From NCBI GenBank assembly GCA_036272735.1, contig DATAYF010000114.1, positions 1-5,746 of the forward strand: a stretch of 5,746 nt of DNA, written 5' to 3'. Origin of the DNA: DATAYF01 sp036272735. GTDB taxonomy: Bacteria > Chloroflexota > Ktedonobacteria > Ktedonobacterales > Ktedonobacteraceae. The notes under the pieces were generated by a model, which was given only the letters and a program-made list of their open reading frames with translations, did no database searches and was not told the DNA's origin. The position numbers and the translations under genes are program-made. Positions 1 to 5,746 of this stretch are shown here, piece after piece. Position 1 is the stretch's first letter, and each line of letters opens with the position of its first letter.

Positions 1-543
1 TTCTACACCTGGACGCACGAGGGCAAAATCGTGCCTGGAGACGAAGATTTGTGCGCGGACATGTACGAGTACGCCGACGACTTTTTACAACAGGCGGGCT
101 ACATCAATTATGAGATCTCGAATTGGGCCTTGCCAGGCAAACATAGCCGCCATAATCTCACCTATTGGCAAAACCTGCCCTACTTTGGTATGGGCGCGGG
201 AGCATACTCAAGTTTTAATGGCAGGCGTTTTTCTAACGAGCGCGAACCACTTGCCTACATAAAACAATTAAGAGCTGGACGCATCCCTGAGGTGGAAAGC
301 GAAGAGGTTTCGCGTGAGCAAGCTATGTCGGAAACAGCATTTCTCGCGCTACGTACTGCCATGGGCCTGCACCTTCCCTCCTTTGCACAACGCTTCGCAC
401 AAACCTTCGCGCAGTTTGTCGGCGACCGTTTACAGCGGGTAGAAACCGCCGGTCTCTTAGAACACGACAACGAGTGGCTACGTCTTAGTCAGCGCGGTCG
501 CCTGCTCGGTAACGAAGTGTTCTTACGCTTACTACCTGACTAG
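1..543 (+). CDS. hemW: HemW heme chaperone (radical SAM, HemN-like), 3' part only
   Basis: The gene is open from base 1 in frame 1 and ends at TAG 541-543, so the window holds about the last 180 residues. HemW is a coproporphyrinogen-oxidase-like radical SAM protein that binds heme and hands it to target proteins; older annotations call it HemN or oxygen-independent coproporphyrinogen III oxidase. The family signature YEISNWALPG..SRHNL.YW is visible (nt 109-168), followed by GMGAGAYSS (nt 187-213), which matches the usual G(F/M)GAGAHS motif. The rest is the HemN C-terminal domain: a helical stretch with E.AFLALRTAMGL (about nt 331-369) and the closing GLLE....LRLSQRGRLLGNEVF. The CxxxCxxC cluster that would separate HemW from true HemN lies outside the window, so that choice rests on the overall style of the C-terminal part. 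The GTG at 31 is internal, because coding continues upstream (FYTWTHEGKI). recJ follows after 19 bases. Confidence 0.9.
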   Translation, partial: FYTWTHEGKIVPGDEDLCADMYEYADDFLQQAGYINYEISNWALPGKHSRHNLTYWQNLPYFGMGAGAYSSFNGRRFSNEREPLAYIKQLRAGRIPEVESEEVSREQAMSETAFLALRTAMGLHLPSFAQRFAQTFAQFVGDRLQRVETAGLLEHDNEWLRLSQRGRLLGNEVFLRLLPD

Positions 544-550
544 CACCGCG

Positions 551-555
551 AAGGA
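551..555 (+). promoter_or_regulatory. Shine-Dalgarno site of recJ
   Basis: AAGGA lies seven bases before GTG 563 within the 19-base hemW-recJ gap. It supports the GTG as the start, as no ATG in this frame lies nearby, and it implies translation from a shared hemW-recJ transcript. Confidence 0.7.
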
Positions 556-562
556 CAGAATT

Positions 563-2395
563 GTGGACATACCAGCACCAACACCTGATACCTGGGAGCT
601 TTTCCCGCTCCTCTCAAAAGAACAATTTGAAGCAGCCAAACAGCATACAATCACATCAATACAGGCGCAACTACTCTATAACCGTGGCCTGACATCTGTA
701 GAAGGCATGACAAAGTTTTGGCGCGCCACCTATGACGAAACGCCCGATCCGCTGGCCCTCATCGATATGCCCAGGGCCGTCGAGCGCATTCTTCAAGCAT
801 TGGCAAAGCGTGAGCATATTACCGTGTATGGCGATTACGACGCCGATGGCGTGACCTCTTCCGCGCTGCTCTTTCGTGCCCTACGCGCGCTCAAACGACC
901 CGAAGCTGTGCTGGATTTCCATATCCCTCACCGTTTGTATGATGGCTGCGGCTTAAACCTGGCGGCCCTCGATCTACTCAAAGCTCGTGGCACTCAACTC
1001 ATCATTACCACCGATTGCGCCAGTTCGGACGTGAAGCAGGTTGCTTACGCTCAGCAGCTTGGCATCGATGTGATTATCACCGACCACCATCGGCCGCCTA
1101 CGCCGTTACCAGCCGCCTATGCGATTGTCAATCCCTGGCGTCCAGATTGCCAGTATGGCGAGCGTTTCCTCTGCGGCGTAGGGATAGCCTTCAAGCTCGT
1201 GCAAGCGCTCTATCGCGCGTGTAAACGCCCAGAAGAGCAGGTGCAGGAGTTTCTGGACCTCGTCGCTATTGGAACTGTCGCCGATATCGCGCCGCTACAA
1301 GGCGAGAACCATACGCTCGTACGCCTGGGCCTGCAACATCTTAACGCCACCACCAAACCAGGCTTACTCGAACTTATCAAGCACGCGGGCTTAACCCTGG
1401 GACGCATCCAGGAGCGCAACATCTCGTTCAGCCTGGCACCACGTATCAATGCCGCTGGACGCATGGAGCACGCCAGCATTGCCTTCGATCTCCTGACCAC
1501 CGATAACATGGAAGAGGCGGCCAGGTGCGTGCAACGACTCGAAGCGCTCAATCAACAGCGCCAGGCCGAGACCAGCGAGCTTATGCAACACGTACGCGAA
1601 CAGGCCACACTGCAAACCAGGCACCCAATTGTGCTGGTGCACGGAGACGATTGGCACGAAGGCATCATTGGTCTGGTGGCGGGTAAACTGGCAGAAGAGA
1701 TCGACAAGCCGGTGCTGGTCCTGAGAAACGACCTGCAAACACAGCTCAGTCGCGGTTCCGCACGCAGTCGCCAGGGCTTCAATATTATCGAGGCATTGCG
1801 TGGGTTTAGCGGGCACCTTGAGCGCTATGGCGGCCACGCCCAGGCAGCAGGCTTCACGATTGCTAGCGCATCCATCGAGGATCTACACATGCACCTCATT
1901 AACTGGTACCTGCACGGCGGTGCCCAGGCCAGTACGTTGATCGAGGGCGTGCAGCAGCCCGATGAAACAGGCGTTGTAACCGAGGATGAGGAGCAGCCAG
2001 AAAGCAAGCTGGAACAGCAGGCCCACATGGCCGACCTGCTGCTGAGCAAACGCGAGCCTGATTATAAGCTGTACAAAGAACTGCGTGAAATTGCGCCGTT
2101 CGGAGCCGGAAATCCCGAACCTACCTTCAAAATGGAGGGCGTGCGGCTTCTGAGTGCCTGGGCCAGCGGCTTCGAGAAAAAAAATTTGCGCTTGAAACTC
2201 GGTTCAAGCGCAAGCAACATCGCGTACTTTGCGACACTATTGAAAGGTGCCGAGCTACGCGACACCTACAAGCACCACACACATGTGAACATCATCTTTC
2301 GCCTGGAATCGACGCAGGACGATAGCAAACAAGAGGTGTGGCTCAAAATTCTGGCGATTGAACCCACTAGGGATACACACCACGCGCCTCTGTAG
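563..2395 (+). CDS. recJ: Single-stranded-DNA-specific 5'-3' exonuclease RecJ
   Basis: RecJ degrades single-stranded DNA 5' to 3' in recombinational and mismatch repair; it is a cytoplasmic, Mn/Mg-dependent DHH-family enzyme. The 610 residues compare with about 570-600 for typical RecJ. Motifs in order: YGDYDADG (89-96, metal Asp 91, 93, 95), TTDCASSD (149-156, Asp151), TDHH (173-176), GTVADIAPL (237-245, Asp241), GRMEHAS (299-305), then the DHHA1 domain with HEGIIGLVAGKL (365-376), GSARSRQGFN (398-407) and GGHAQAAG (423-430). The C-terminal OB-fold part opens with IAPFGAGNPEPTF (510-522). All metal-binding Asp/His positions are present, so the enzyme should be active. An acidic, Gln/Glu-rich linker (about 455-500) separates DHHA1 from the OB part and accounts for the extra length. 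The start is GTG 563 with AAGGA at 551-555, seven bases upstream. It lies 19 bases after hemW and is probably co-transcribed. The last 29 bases overlap the convergent gdhA, and codons 539-551 carry a minus-strand terminator signature. Confidence 0.96.
   Translation: MDIPAPTPDTWELFPLLSKEQFEAAKQHTITSIQAQLLYNRGLTSVEGMTKFWRATYDETPDPLALIDMPRAVERILQALAKREHITVYGDYDADGVTSSALLFRALRALKRPEAVLDFHIPHRLYDGCGLNLAALDLLKARGTQLIITTDCASSDVKQVAYAQQLGIDVIITDHHRPPTPLPAAYAIVNPWRPDCQYGERFLCGVGIAFKLVQALYRACKRPEEQVQEFLDLVAIGTVADIAPLQGENHTLVRLGLQHLNATTKPGLLELIKHAGLTLGRIQERNISFSLAPRINAAGRMEHASIAFDLLTTDNMEEAARCVQRLEALNQQRQAETSELMQHVREQATLQTRHPIVLVHGDDWHEGIIGLVAGKLAEEIDKPVLVLRNDLQTQLSRGSARSRQGFNIIEALRGFSGHLERYGGHAQAAGFTIASASIEDLHMHLINWYLHGGAQASTLIEGVQQPDETGVVTEDEEQPESKLEQQAHMADLLLSKREPDYKLYKELREIAPFGAGNPEPTFKMEGVRLLSAWASGFEKKNLRLKLGSSASNIAYFATLLKGAELRDTYKHHTHVNIIFRLESTQDDSKQEVWLKILAIEPTRDTHHAPL
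2177..2213 (-). terminator. Intrinsic terminator signature for gdhA, embedded in recJ coding sequence
   Basis: Read on the minus strand, TTGCGCTTGAA (2213-2203) pairs perfectly over 11 bp with TTCAAGCGCAA (2196-2186) across the six-base loop CCGAGT. One A (2185) and then eight T in a row (2184-2177) follow. This is the classic Rho-independent layout. It is directional: on the plus strand no T run follows the hairpin. It lies 153 bases past the gdhA stop codon, inside recJ codons 539-551, where the A run encodes Glu-Lys-Lys-Asn. Inference: it ends the gdhA transcript. Chance occurrence in a coding sequence cannot be excluded, but stem, loop and U tract are all good. Confidence 0.72.
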
Positions 2396-3620
2396 CCTCG
2401 GCCACCCGTGAAACCGCCAATAGATACGCGCCCATGCGCATGTTGACCTGCTGGCTAATAGACTTATCATGCACTGCCTGGTATGAACGGGTCATAATTT
2501 CGGTCAGGCGCGAATTAATCTCCGCCTCGCTCCAAAAGAAACCCTGCAAATCCTGCACCCACTCGAAATAGCTCACCGTCACACCACCCGCGTTCGCCAG
2601 AATGTCAGGCACAATCGTGATACCGCGCTCGTTGAGGACCAGGTCGGCCTCTGGCGTCGTAGGCCCATTAGCAGCCTCAACAATCAGGTGCGCCTGTACC
2701 TTTGTAGCATTATTGCGCGTTAACTGGTTCTCCAACGCGGCAGGAACGAGAATATCACAGGGAAGTTCGAGCAGTTCACTGTTGGACACCGACTTCGCAC
2801 CCGGCAAGCCCGCCAGGTTCCCGTGCTCGCGCGAATAGCGTAAAGCTAGATGAATATTGATACCTCGTGGATTATACACACCGCCGCTAATATCGCTCAG
2901 GCCTACGATAGTGCAGCCCATGTCGCTCATCAAACGGGCGGTGACGCTTCCAACGTTACCAAACCCCTGCACGACCACGGCACAATTTTCCGGAGCCATA
3001 TCCAGATCGCGCATGGCTTCACGAGCTATCACCTGCACACCACGTGCCGTCGCTTCCAGACGCCCCTCGCTGCCGCCGATTGCCAACGGCTTCCCGGTAA
3101 TTACAGCGGGAACAGAATACCCTTTGTGCATCGAGTAGGTATCCATAATCCAGCTCATCACCTGGGGGTTGGTATTCATGTCGGGAGCAGGGATATCGCT
3201 ATCGGGGCCGATGAGAAGGGCAATCTCGGTCGTATAACGACGCGTCATGCGTTCAAGTTCGCCGCGTGACATCTGGTGAGGATCGCAAATGACGCCGCCT
3301 TTCGCCCCCCCAAAGGGGATGCCAACCACGGCGCATTTCCAGGTCATCCACATCGATAGTGCACGTATTTCATCGATGGAAACATCGGGGCTAAAACGAA
3401 TACCGCCTTTGGCAGGACCACGAGTTATATTATGCTGTACCCGATACCCGGTAAACATGCGCACATCGCCGTTATCCAATCGCACCGGGAAATTGACGGT
3501 GAGTTCTCTTTTGGGTTTACGCAAAATCTCACGCATGGGTTGCGATAACCCAAGTAAATCAGCCGCCTCATCAAATTGAGAAACAGCCATACTATACGGA
3601 TTAACTACTTCAACAGCCAT
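2367..3620 (-). CDS. gdhA: Glu/Leu/Phe/Val dehydrogenase, probably NAD-type glutamate dehydrogenase
   Basis: The enzyme catalyses reversible oxidative deamination of glutamate to 2-oxoglutarate and ammonia in the cytoplasm, usually as a hexamer. From ATG 3620 it has 417 residues, the normal length for the family. Substrate-domain motifs: GPAKGGIRF (68-76, Lys71), Lys95 in MTWKCAVVG, catalytic PFGGAKGGV (102-110, Lys107) and Asp147 in PAPDMNT. The spacings (Lys95 to Lys107 = 12, Lys107 to Asp147 = 40) match clostridial GDH Lys113/Lys125/Asp165. The Rossmann motif is GFGNVGS (219-225). An acidic residue at the end of the second strand (Asp243, LSDISGGVYNP) favours NAD over NADP. GGVTVSYFEW (345-354) supplies further substrate contacts. 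Glutamate versus leucine or phenylalanine specificity is not certain from sequence. An in-frame ATG at 3716 would add 32 residues unlike the family and lacks a spaced Shine-Dalgarno, whereas AAGGAGG sits ten bases before 3620. The stop TAG lies inside the 3' end of recJ. Confidence 0.95.
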   Translation of the reverse strand: MAVEVVNPYSMAVSQFDEAADLLGLSQPMREILRKPKRELTVNFPVRLDNGDVRMFTGYRVQHNITRGPAKGGIRFSPDVSIDEIRALSMWMTWKCAVVGIPFGGAKGGVICDPHQMSRGELERMTRRYTTEIALLIGPDSDIPAPDMNTNPQVMSWIMDTYSMHKGYSVPAVITGKPLAIGGSEGRLEATARGVQVIAREAMRDLDMAPENCAVVVQGFGNVGSVTARLMSDMGCTIVGLSDISGGVYNPRGINIHLALRYSREHGNLAGLPGAKSVSNSELLELPCDILVPAALENQLTRNNATKVQAHLIVEAANGPTTPEADLVLNERGITIVPDILANAGGVTVSYFEWVQDLQGFFWSEAEINSRLTEIMTRSYQAVHDKSISQQVNMRMGAYLLAVSRVAEATEARGVYP

Positions 3621-3630
3621 AAAAAAAGAT

Positions 3631-3637
3631 CCTCCTT
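3631..3637 (-). promoter_or_regulatory. Strong Shine-Dalgarno site deciding the gdhA start
   Basis: On the minus strand AAGGAGGATC is followed by seven T and then ATG at 3620. The consensus AAGGAGG ends ten bases before the start codon. The match is complete and fixes the start at 3620 rather than at the in-frame ATG 3716. The U-rich spacer should keep the initiation region unstructured. Confidence 0.9.
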
Positions 3638-3642
3638 GGCAT

Positions 3643-3692
3643 TGGCTTCTCATAAGCCATAATGCAACATCGCACTGAAGCACCATTGCTTC
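3643..3692 (-). promoter_or_regulatory. Two small hairpins in the gdhA leader
   Basis: Two short perfect hairpins stand in the leader just before the ribosome binding site. One has TGGCTT/AAGCCA arms (3659-3654 and 3648-3643, loop ATGAG). The other has GAAGCA/TGCTTC arms (3692-3687 and 3682-3677, loop ATGG). Neither is followed directly by a T run; the T7 tract lies beyond the Shine-Dalgarno. They are seen in the sequence, but a regulatory role is only a possibility. No known riboswitch pattern was recognised. Confidence 0.3.
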
Positions 3693-3808
3693 CATCATCA
3701 TTGATCCGGGACTCATCCCTATATGATCTATTCAGTCAGTATACGTCTTCTTCTATGAAAAAGATTGCGTTATCACGACCCATACCATACATAGATCGGT
3801 CGCCCTTT

Positions 3809-3838
3809 AGTATAGCACCCCTATTGAACAGCTTTCAA
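3809..3838 (-). promoter_or_regulatory. Candidate sigma-70 promoter of gdhA with extended -10
   Basis: On the minus strand TTGAAA (3838-3833) is a five-of-six match to the -35 box. After an 18-base spacer comes TATACT (3814-3809), five of six to the -10 box, preceded by TGC to make the extended -10 element TGnTATACT. Transcription would start near 3802, giving a leader of about 180 nt. A second TATACT (3743-3738) has no convincing -35 partner. Confidence 0.55.
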
Positions 3839-3884
3839 GCTCATATATTCGTGCTGACATTTACTATCTAAACAGGCAGAAGCT

Positions 3885-3936
3885 TATATTGCTGATCACT
3901 AATGGTCCGACCGGACCATTAGTGATCAGCAATATA
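3885..3936. repeat. Long palindrome, 25 bp arms with a 2-base centre
   Basis: The arms 3885-3909 and 3912-3936 are perfect inverted repeats around the centre AC (3910-3911). As RNA this would be a 24 bp stem with the tetraloop GACC. The core is ATGGTCCGACCGGACCAT; outside it each arm continues through CACTA, GCTGAT and an AT-rich end. No T run follows on either strand, so a simple Rho-independent terminator is not the best reading. The symmetric GGTCCG..CGGACC core resembles the sort of palindrome bound by dimeric repressors such as TetR-family proteins, but a transcription-end hairpin, a cruciform site or a dispersed REP-like repeat are equally open. Confidence 0.9.
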
Positions 3937-3981
3937 TACAGAACTCACGGAGTGCGGGGTGATAATTTTATATAGAAGAAC

Positions 3982-4007
3982 GCTGATGGTCCGGTCGGAC
4001 CATCAGC
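3982..4007. repeat. Shorter related palindrome, 12 bp arms, core inverted relative to 3885-3936
   Basis: The arms GCTGATGGTCCG (3982-3993) and CGGACCATCAGC (3996-4007) flank the centre GT. The 18 central bases are the reverse complement of the core of the longer palindrome, so the two are the same element in opposite orientation. It begins 51 bases past the stop codon of the binding-protein gene. On the minus strand it is followed by GTTCTTCTATAT, a poor U tract, so it may act as a weak terminator for that gene. An operator role is the alternative. Confidence 0.85.
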
Positions 4008-4058
4008 AAACATCAATACACTTTCTACAACAATGAGGGGAAAAATGCTTTTCAAGAT

Positions 4059-5678
4059 TTAGGCCGACATGTATACATCGCCCCAGTCACCGAAATAGAG
4101 GCCATTGCCGTTGATCTCGACGCCATGCACCTTTGGCGAGTGCACCATCGCTAATGTGGGCGTATCCAACGGCATCAAGGCCACATTTGAAAGAGCAATC
4201 TGCTCCGCCTGGTGGCAGAGCCTATTATGAGCCATGCCGCCGACCTGTTCGGCCTGTTGTAGGGTCTGATCGAACGAGGCATTGCTCCACTGACCAGGAT
4301 TATGGCTAGAGGTCGAGAGCAGGTTCACAAGGTACGCGTAGGGGTCAGCCAGGCTCGCCCCCCACTGCACAAAACCGAATTGGATCAGATGCTTCTGCAT
4401 CATATCGTCATACGCGGTCGGCTCAATAGCCTGCACATTGACCTGTATCCCCAGGTTCACCTCCAACATCTGCTGGATCGCAGCCGCTTGTATCTCATTC
4501 AGATGCGAGCTTGGATACGAAAAGGTGACTGGAGGCATCGAAGTAGCATCGGGATAGATTGGCTGCAACAGGCCTTTCGCCAAAAATCTATCGTACGGCA
4601 AACCAGTATAGTTAAACTGATACCCTGGAATGCCGGGCGGCAAGAGAGAGTATGCCGGTTTCACATTACTTTTGAAGGCGGTATGGGCAATAAACGACTT
4701 ATCAAGCGCATGAGCAAACGCCTGGCGCACTTTCAGATTGTTGAAAGGCGCTGTCTTCGTATTGAAGAAGAGTGAGTCGGTTTCCCACTGCTGCGCCTGC
4801 ATGCTGGCCGGACCCAGAGTGCTAAAGGGCAGGTCCCAGACCATATCTGTCTGGCCCGCCCGGTACATCTCGAAGGCAATAGACGGGTCATTGACGAAAT
4901 ACATATTCACCGCGTCGAGGTGCAGCTTACGGCCGTAGTAGTGCGGGTTCGGCACAAACACCATGCGTACATTATGCTGCCACTGCTTGACCATAAATGG
5001 TCCCGTGCCGACGCCGTTCCCCTCGATCATACGCGACCAATTTTTCTGGCCGTAGCGCGTCACCAGCTTTTGATTGACTGGAAAGAAAACGGATTGGGTC
5101 AGCGACGTCAAGAAATACGGTGTGGGTTGCTGCAACGTCACCTGCAACGTATGATCATCGAGGGCACGCACGCCGCTCAACGTCTGTGTTTTCCCTCTGT
5201 GCACGGAGGCTGCACCTTCGATCATCTGCATAGAAGGGAGCGCGGTTGGCGAACTCACAGCAGGGAGCAGGGCGCGGGTCCAGGAGTAGACATAGGATTG
5301 AGCAGTGACAGGCCTTCCATTAGAGAACTTCACTCCTGGACGCAGCGTAAACGTATAAACTCTTTGGTCGTGAGAAATCTGCCAGTGAGATGCCTGGTCA
5401 GGCAACACAGTGGCATCCTGGCTCAGCCGCACCAGGCCACTATAGACCATGTTTACGATCATTTGTGAATTTTGATCGGGACCAAGCGCCGGATCGAGCA
5501 CTGCAGGATCGGTAATTCCCACATTTGGAAAGGTCAATATTTGCTGTGCTGCGGGCTGCGTTGCCTTCGCGGCGCTCGCGCCACCACCGCACGCGGAGAG
5601 TACAAACAGCAGTATACACAACCATATATAGGCACCTGGAGATCGTTGCGATAGGGTGCGCTGTACGCGACGATACAT
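4059..5678 (-). CDS. ABC transporter substrate-binding lipoprotein, family 5 (OppA/DppA-like peptide binding)
   Basis: This is a lipid-anchored extracytoplasmic receptor that delivers peptides, or a related solute such as nickel or sugar oligomers in some members, to an ABC importer. From ATG 5678 it has 539 residues, normal for SBP family 5. The N-terminus is a lipoprotein signal: a basic stretch (MYRRVQRTLSQR), a hydrophobic core (AYIWLCILLFVL) and the lipobox LSAC with lipidated Cys30, then GGG and an Ala/Gln-rich linker. Family features follow, in residues from 5678: LDPALGPDQNS (about 61-71), VYSGLVRL (78-85), YTFTLRPGVKFSNGRPVTA.SYVYSWTRAL (about 108-137), GTGPFMVKQW (224-233), VPNPHYYG (242-249) and FNNLKVRQAFAHALDK (312-327). 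An upstream in-frame ATG at 5732 would add 18 residues but has no Shine-Dalgarno; 5678 has only a weak GTGAG seven bases before it. No permease or ATPase gene lies in the window, so the transported solute is unknown. The stop is TAA 4061-4059. Confidence 0.92.
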   Translation of the reverse strand: MYRRVQRTLSQRSPGAYIWLCILLFVLSACGGGASAAKATQPAAQQILTFPNVGITDPAVLDPALGPDQNSQMIVNMVYSGLVRLSQDATVLPDQASHWQISHDQRVYTFTLRPGVKFSNGRPVTAQSYVYSWTRALLPAVSSPTALPSMQMIEGAASVHRGKTQTLSGVRALDDHTLQVTLQQPTPYFLTSLTQSVFFPVNQKLVTRYGQKNWSRMIEGNGVGTGPFMVKQWQHNVRMVFVPNPHYYGRKLHLDAVNMYFVNDPSIAFEMYRAGQTDMVWDLPFSTLGPASMQAQQWETDSLFFNTKTAPFNNLKVRQAFAHALDKSFIAHTAFKSNVKPAYSLLPPGIPGYQFNYTGLPYDRFLAKGLLQPIYPDATSMPPVTFSYPSSHLNEIQAAAIQQMLEVNLGIQVNVQAIEPTAYDDMMQKHLIQFGFVQWGASLADPYAYLVNLLSTSSHNPGQWSNASFDQTLQQAEQVGGMAHNRLCHQAEQIALSNVALMPLDTPTLAMVHSPKVHGVEINGNGLYFGDWGDVYMSA

Positions 5679-5702
5679 GCAGAGTCTCACTTTCAGAAAA
5701 CC

Positions 5703-5732
5703 ATCATAGCTTTTTGCATACGGTTTGGTCAT
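5703..5732 (-). promoter_or_regulatory. Weak candidate promoter of the binding-protein gene
   Basis: On the minus strand ATGACC (5732-5727, four of six to -35) and TATGAT (5708-5703, five of six to -10) are 18 bases apart. Initiation near 5696 would fit the start codon at 5678 and exclude the one at 5732. The window ends at 5746, so a better promoter or an upstream operon partner may exist outside it. Confidence 0.25.
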
Positions 5733-5746
5733 ACAAGAAATATATT

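Larger units (their letters stand above)
3621..4058. other. 438-base intergenic region between the SBP gene and gdhA
   Basis: This AT-rich stretch contains no believable gene. It holds, reading towards gdhA, the 3' flank of the binding-protein gene, two related palindromes (3982-4007 and 3885-3936), a candidate promoter (3838-3809), a leader with two small hairpins and the gdhA ribosome binding site. Plus-strand open frames here lack a ribosome binding site and family resemblance. About 45 bases between the palindromes (3937-3981) show nothing recognisable. Confidence 0.8.

Noticed and set aside
31..33. GTG as the start of the hemW fragment
   Set aside because: The frame is open upstream to base 1 and reads FYTWTHEGKI, as expected inside HemW, so the gene simply runs off the window.
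1210..1837. Minus-strand open frames opposite recJ
   Set aside because: recJ has all catalytic motifs in the plus frame, and the antisense products look like shadow translations.
2850..3579. Plus-strand open frames opposite gdhA (2850-3269, 2857-3138, 3289-3579)
   Set aside because: They mirror the codon bias of gdhA, which has complete family motifs in its own frame; the translations are rich in Pro/Ser/Arg/His with no domain.
3662..3871. 69-residue plus-strand open frame in the intergenic region
   Set aside because: It has no Shine-Dalgarno, low-complexity Ser/Pro/Ile content and no recognisable domain, and it runs over the gdhA promoter and leader.
3885..3936. Standard Rho-independent terminator of the binding-protein gene
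   Set aside because: The stem is strong, but no T run follows on either strand; a weak terminator role for the other palindrome (3982-4007) is left open.
3885..4007. CRISPR array
   Set aside because: There are only two units, of unequal length and in opposite orientation, with one interval and no cas genes.
3621..4058. Insertion sequence or tRNA/attachment site in the intergenic gap
   Set aside because: No transposase fragment, tRNA cloverleaf or flanking direct repeat was seen.
4302..5468. Plus-strand open frames opposite the binding-protein gene (4302-4775, 4738-4938, 4920-5468)
   Set aside because: They are antisense shadows of a gene with clear SBP family 5 motifs along its whole length, and have no ribosome sites or domains of their own.

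Overview
This window reads as ordinary bacterial chromosome with four protein genes in two convergent pairs and no sign of mobile DNA. On the plus strand lie the 3' part of hemW (1-543) and a complete recJ (563-2395), 19 bases apart and probably one transcript. On the minus strand lie a complete glutamate (Glu/Leu/Phe/Val) dehydrogenase gene (3620-2367) and, upstream of it, a family 5 peptide/oligopeptide-type solute-binding lipoprotein (about 5678-4059). The two units meet tail to tail, with the last 29 bases of recJ and gdhA overlapping.

The organism is a bacterium of moderate GC that uses Shine-Dalgarno starts and has a lipobox-type exported lipoprotein. The look of the proteins and the GC level would fit a Chloroflexota (Ktedonobacteria-like) genome. 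That is an impression from sequence style, not a demonstrated placement.

The genes are housekeeping or metabolic: heme delivery (HemW), 5'-3' single-strand DNA exonuclease in repair (RecJ), amino acid/ammonia interconversion (GDH) and uptake of peptides or a similar solute (SBP). Pairing an oligopeptide-type binding protein with a glutamate dehydrogenase on one strand would make sense for amino acid catabolism. A 380-440 bp gap and a separate candidate promoter argue against simple co-transcription.

The most interesting structure is non-coding. (1) A strong intrinsic-terminator signature for the minus strand (11 bp perfect stem followed by eight U) sits inside the recJ coding sequence, 153 bases past the gdhA stop. 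It implies a gdhA 3' UTR antisense to recJ. (2) The intergenic region 3621-4058 carries two near-perfect palindromes (3885-3936 and 3982-4007) that share an 18-base core in opposite orientation. Their centres are 84 bp apart, and the shorter equals the longer with the same 7 bases removed from each arm. (3) gdhA has a candidate extended -10 promoter, a leader of about 180 nt with two small hairpins, and a very strong Shine-Dalgarno. The last fixes the start at 3620 rather than at the upstream in-frame ATG at 3716. No previously undescribed protein system is visible.
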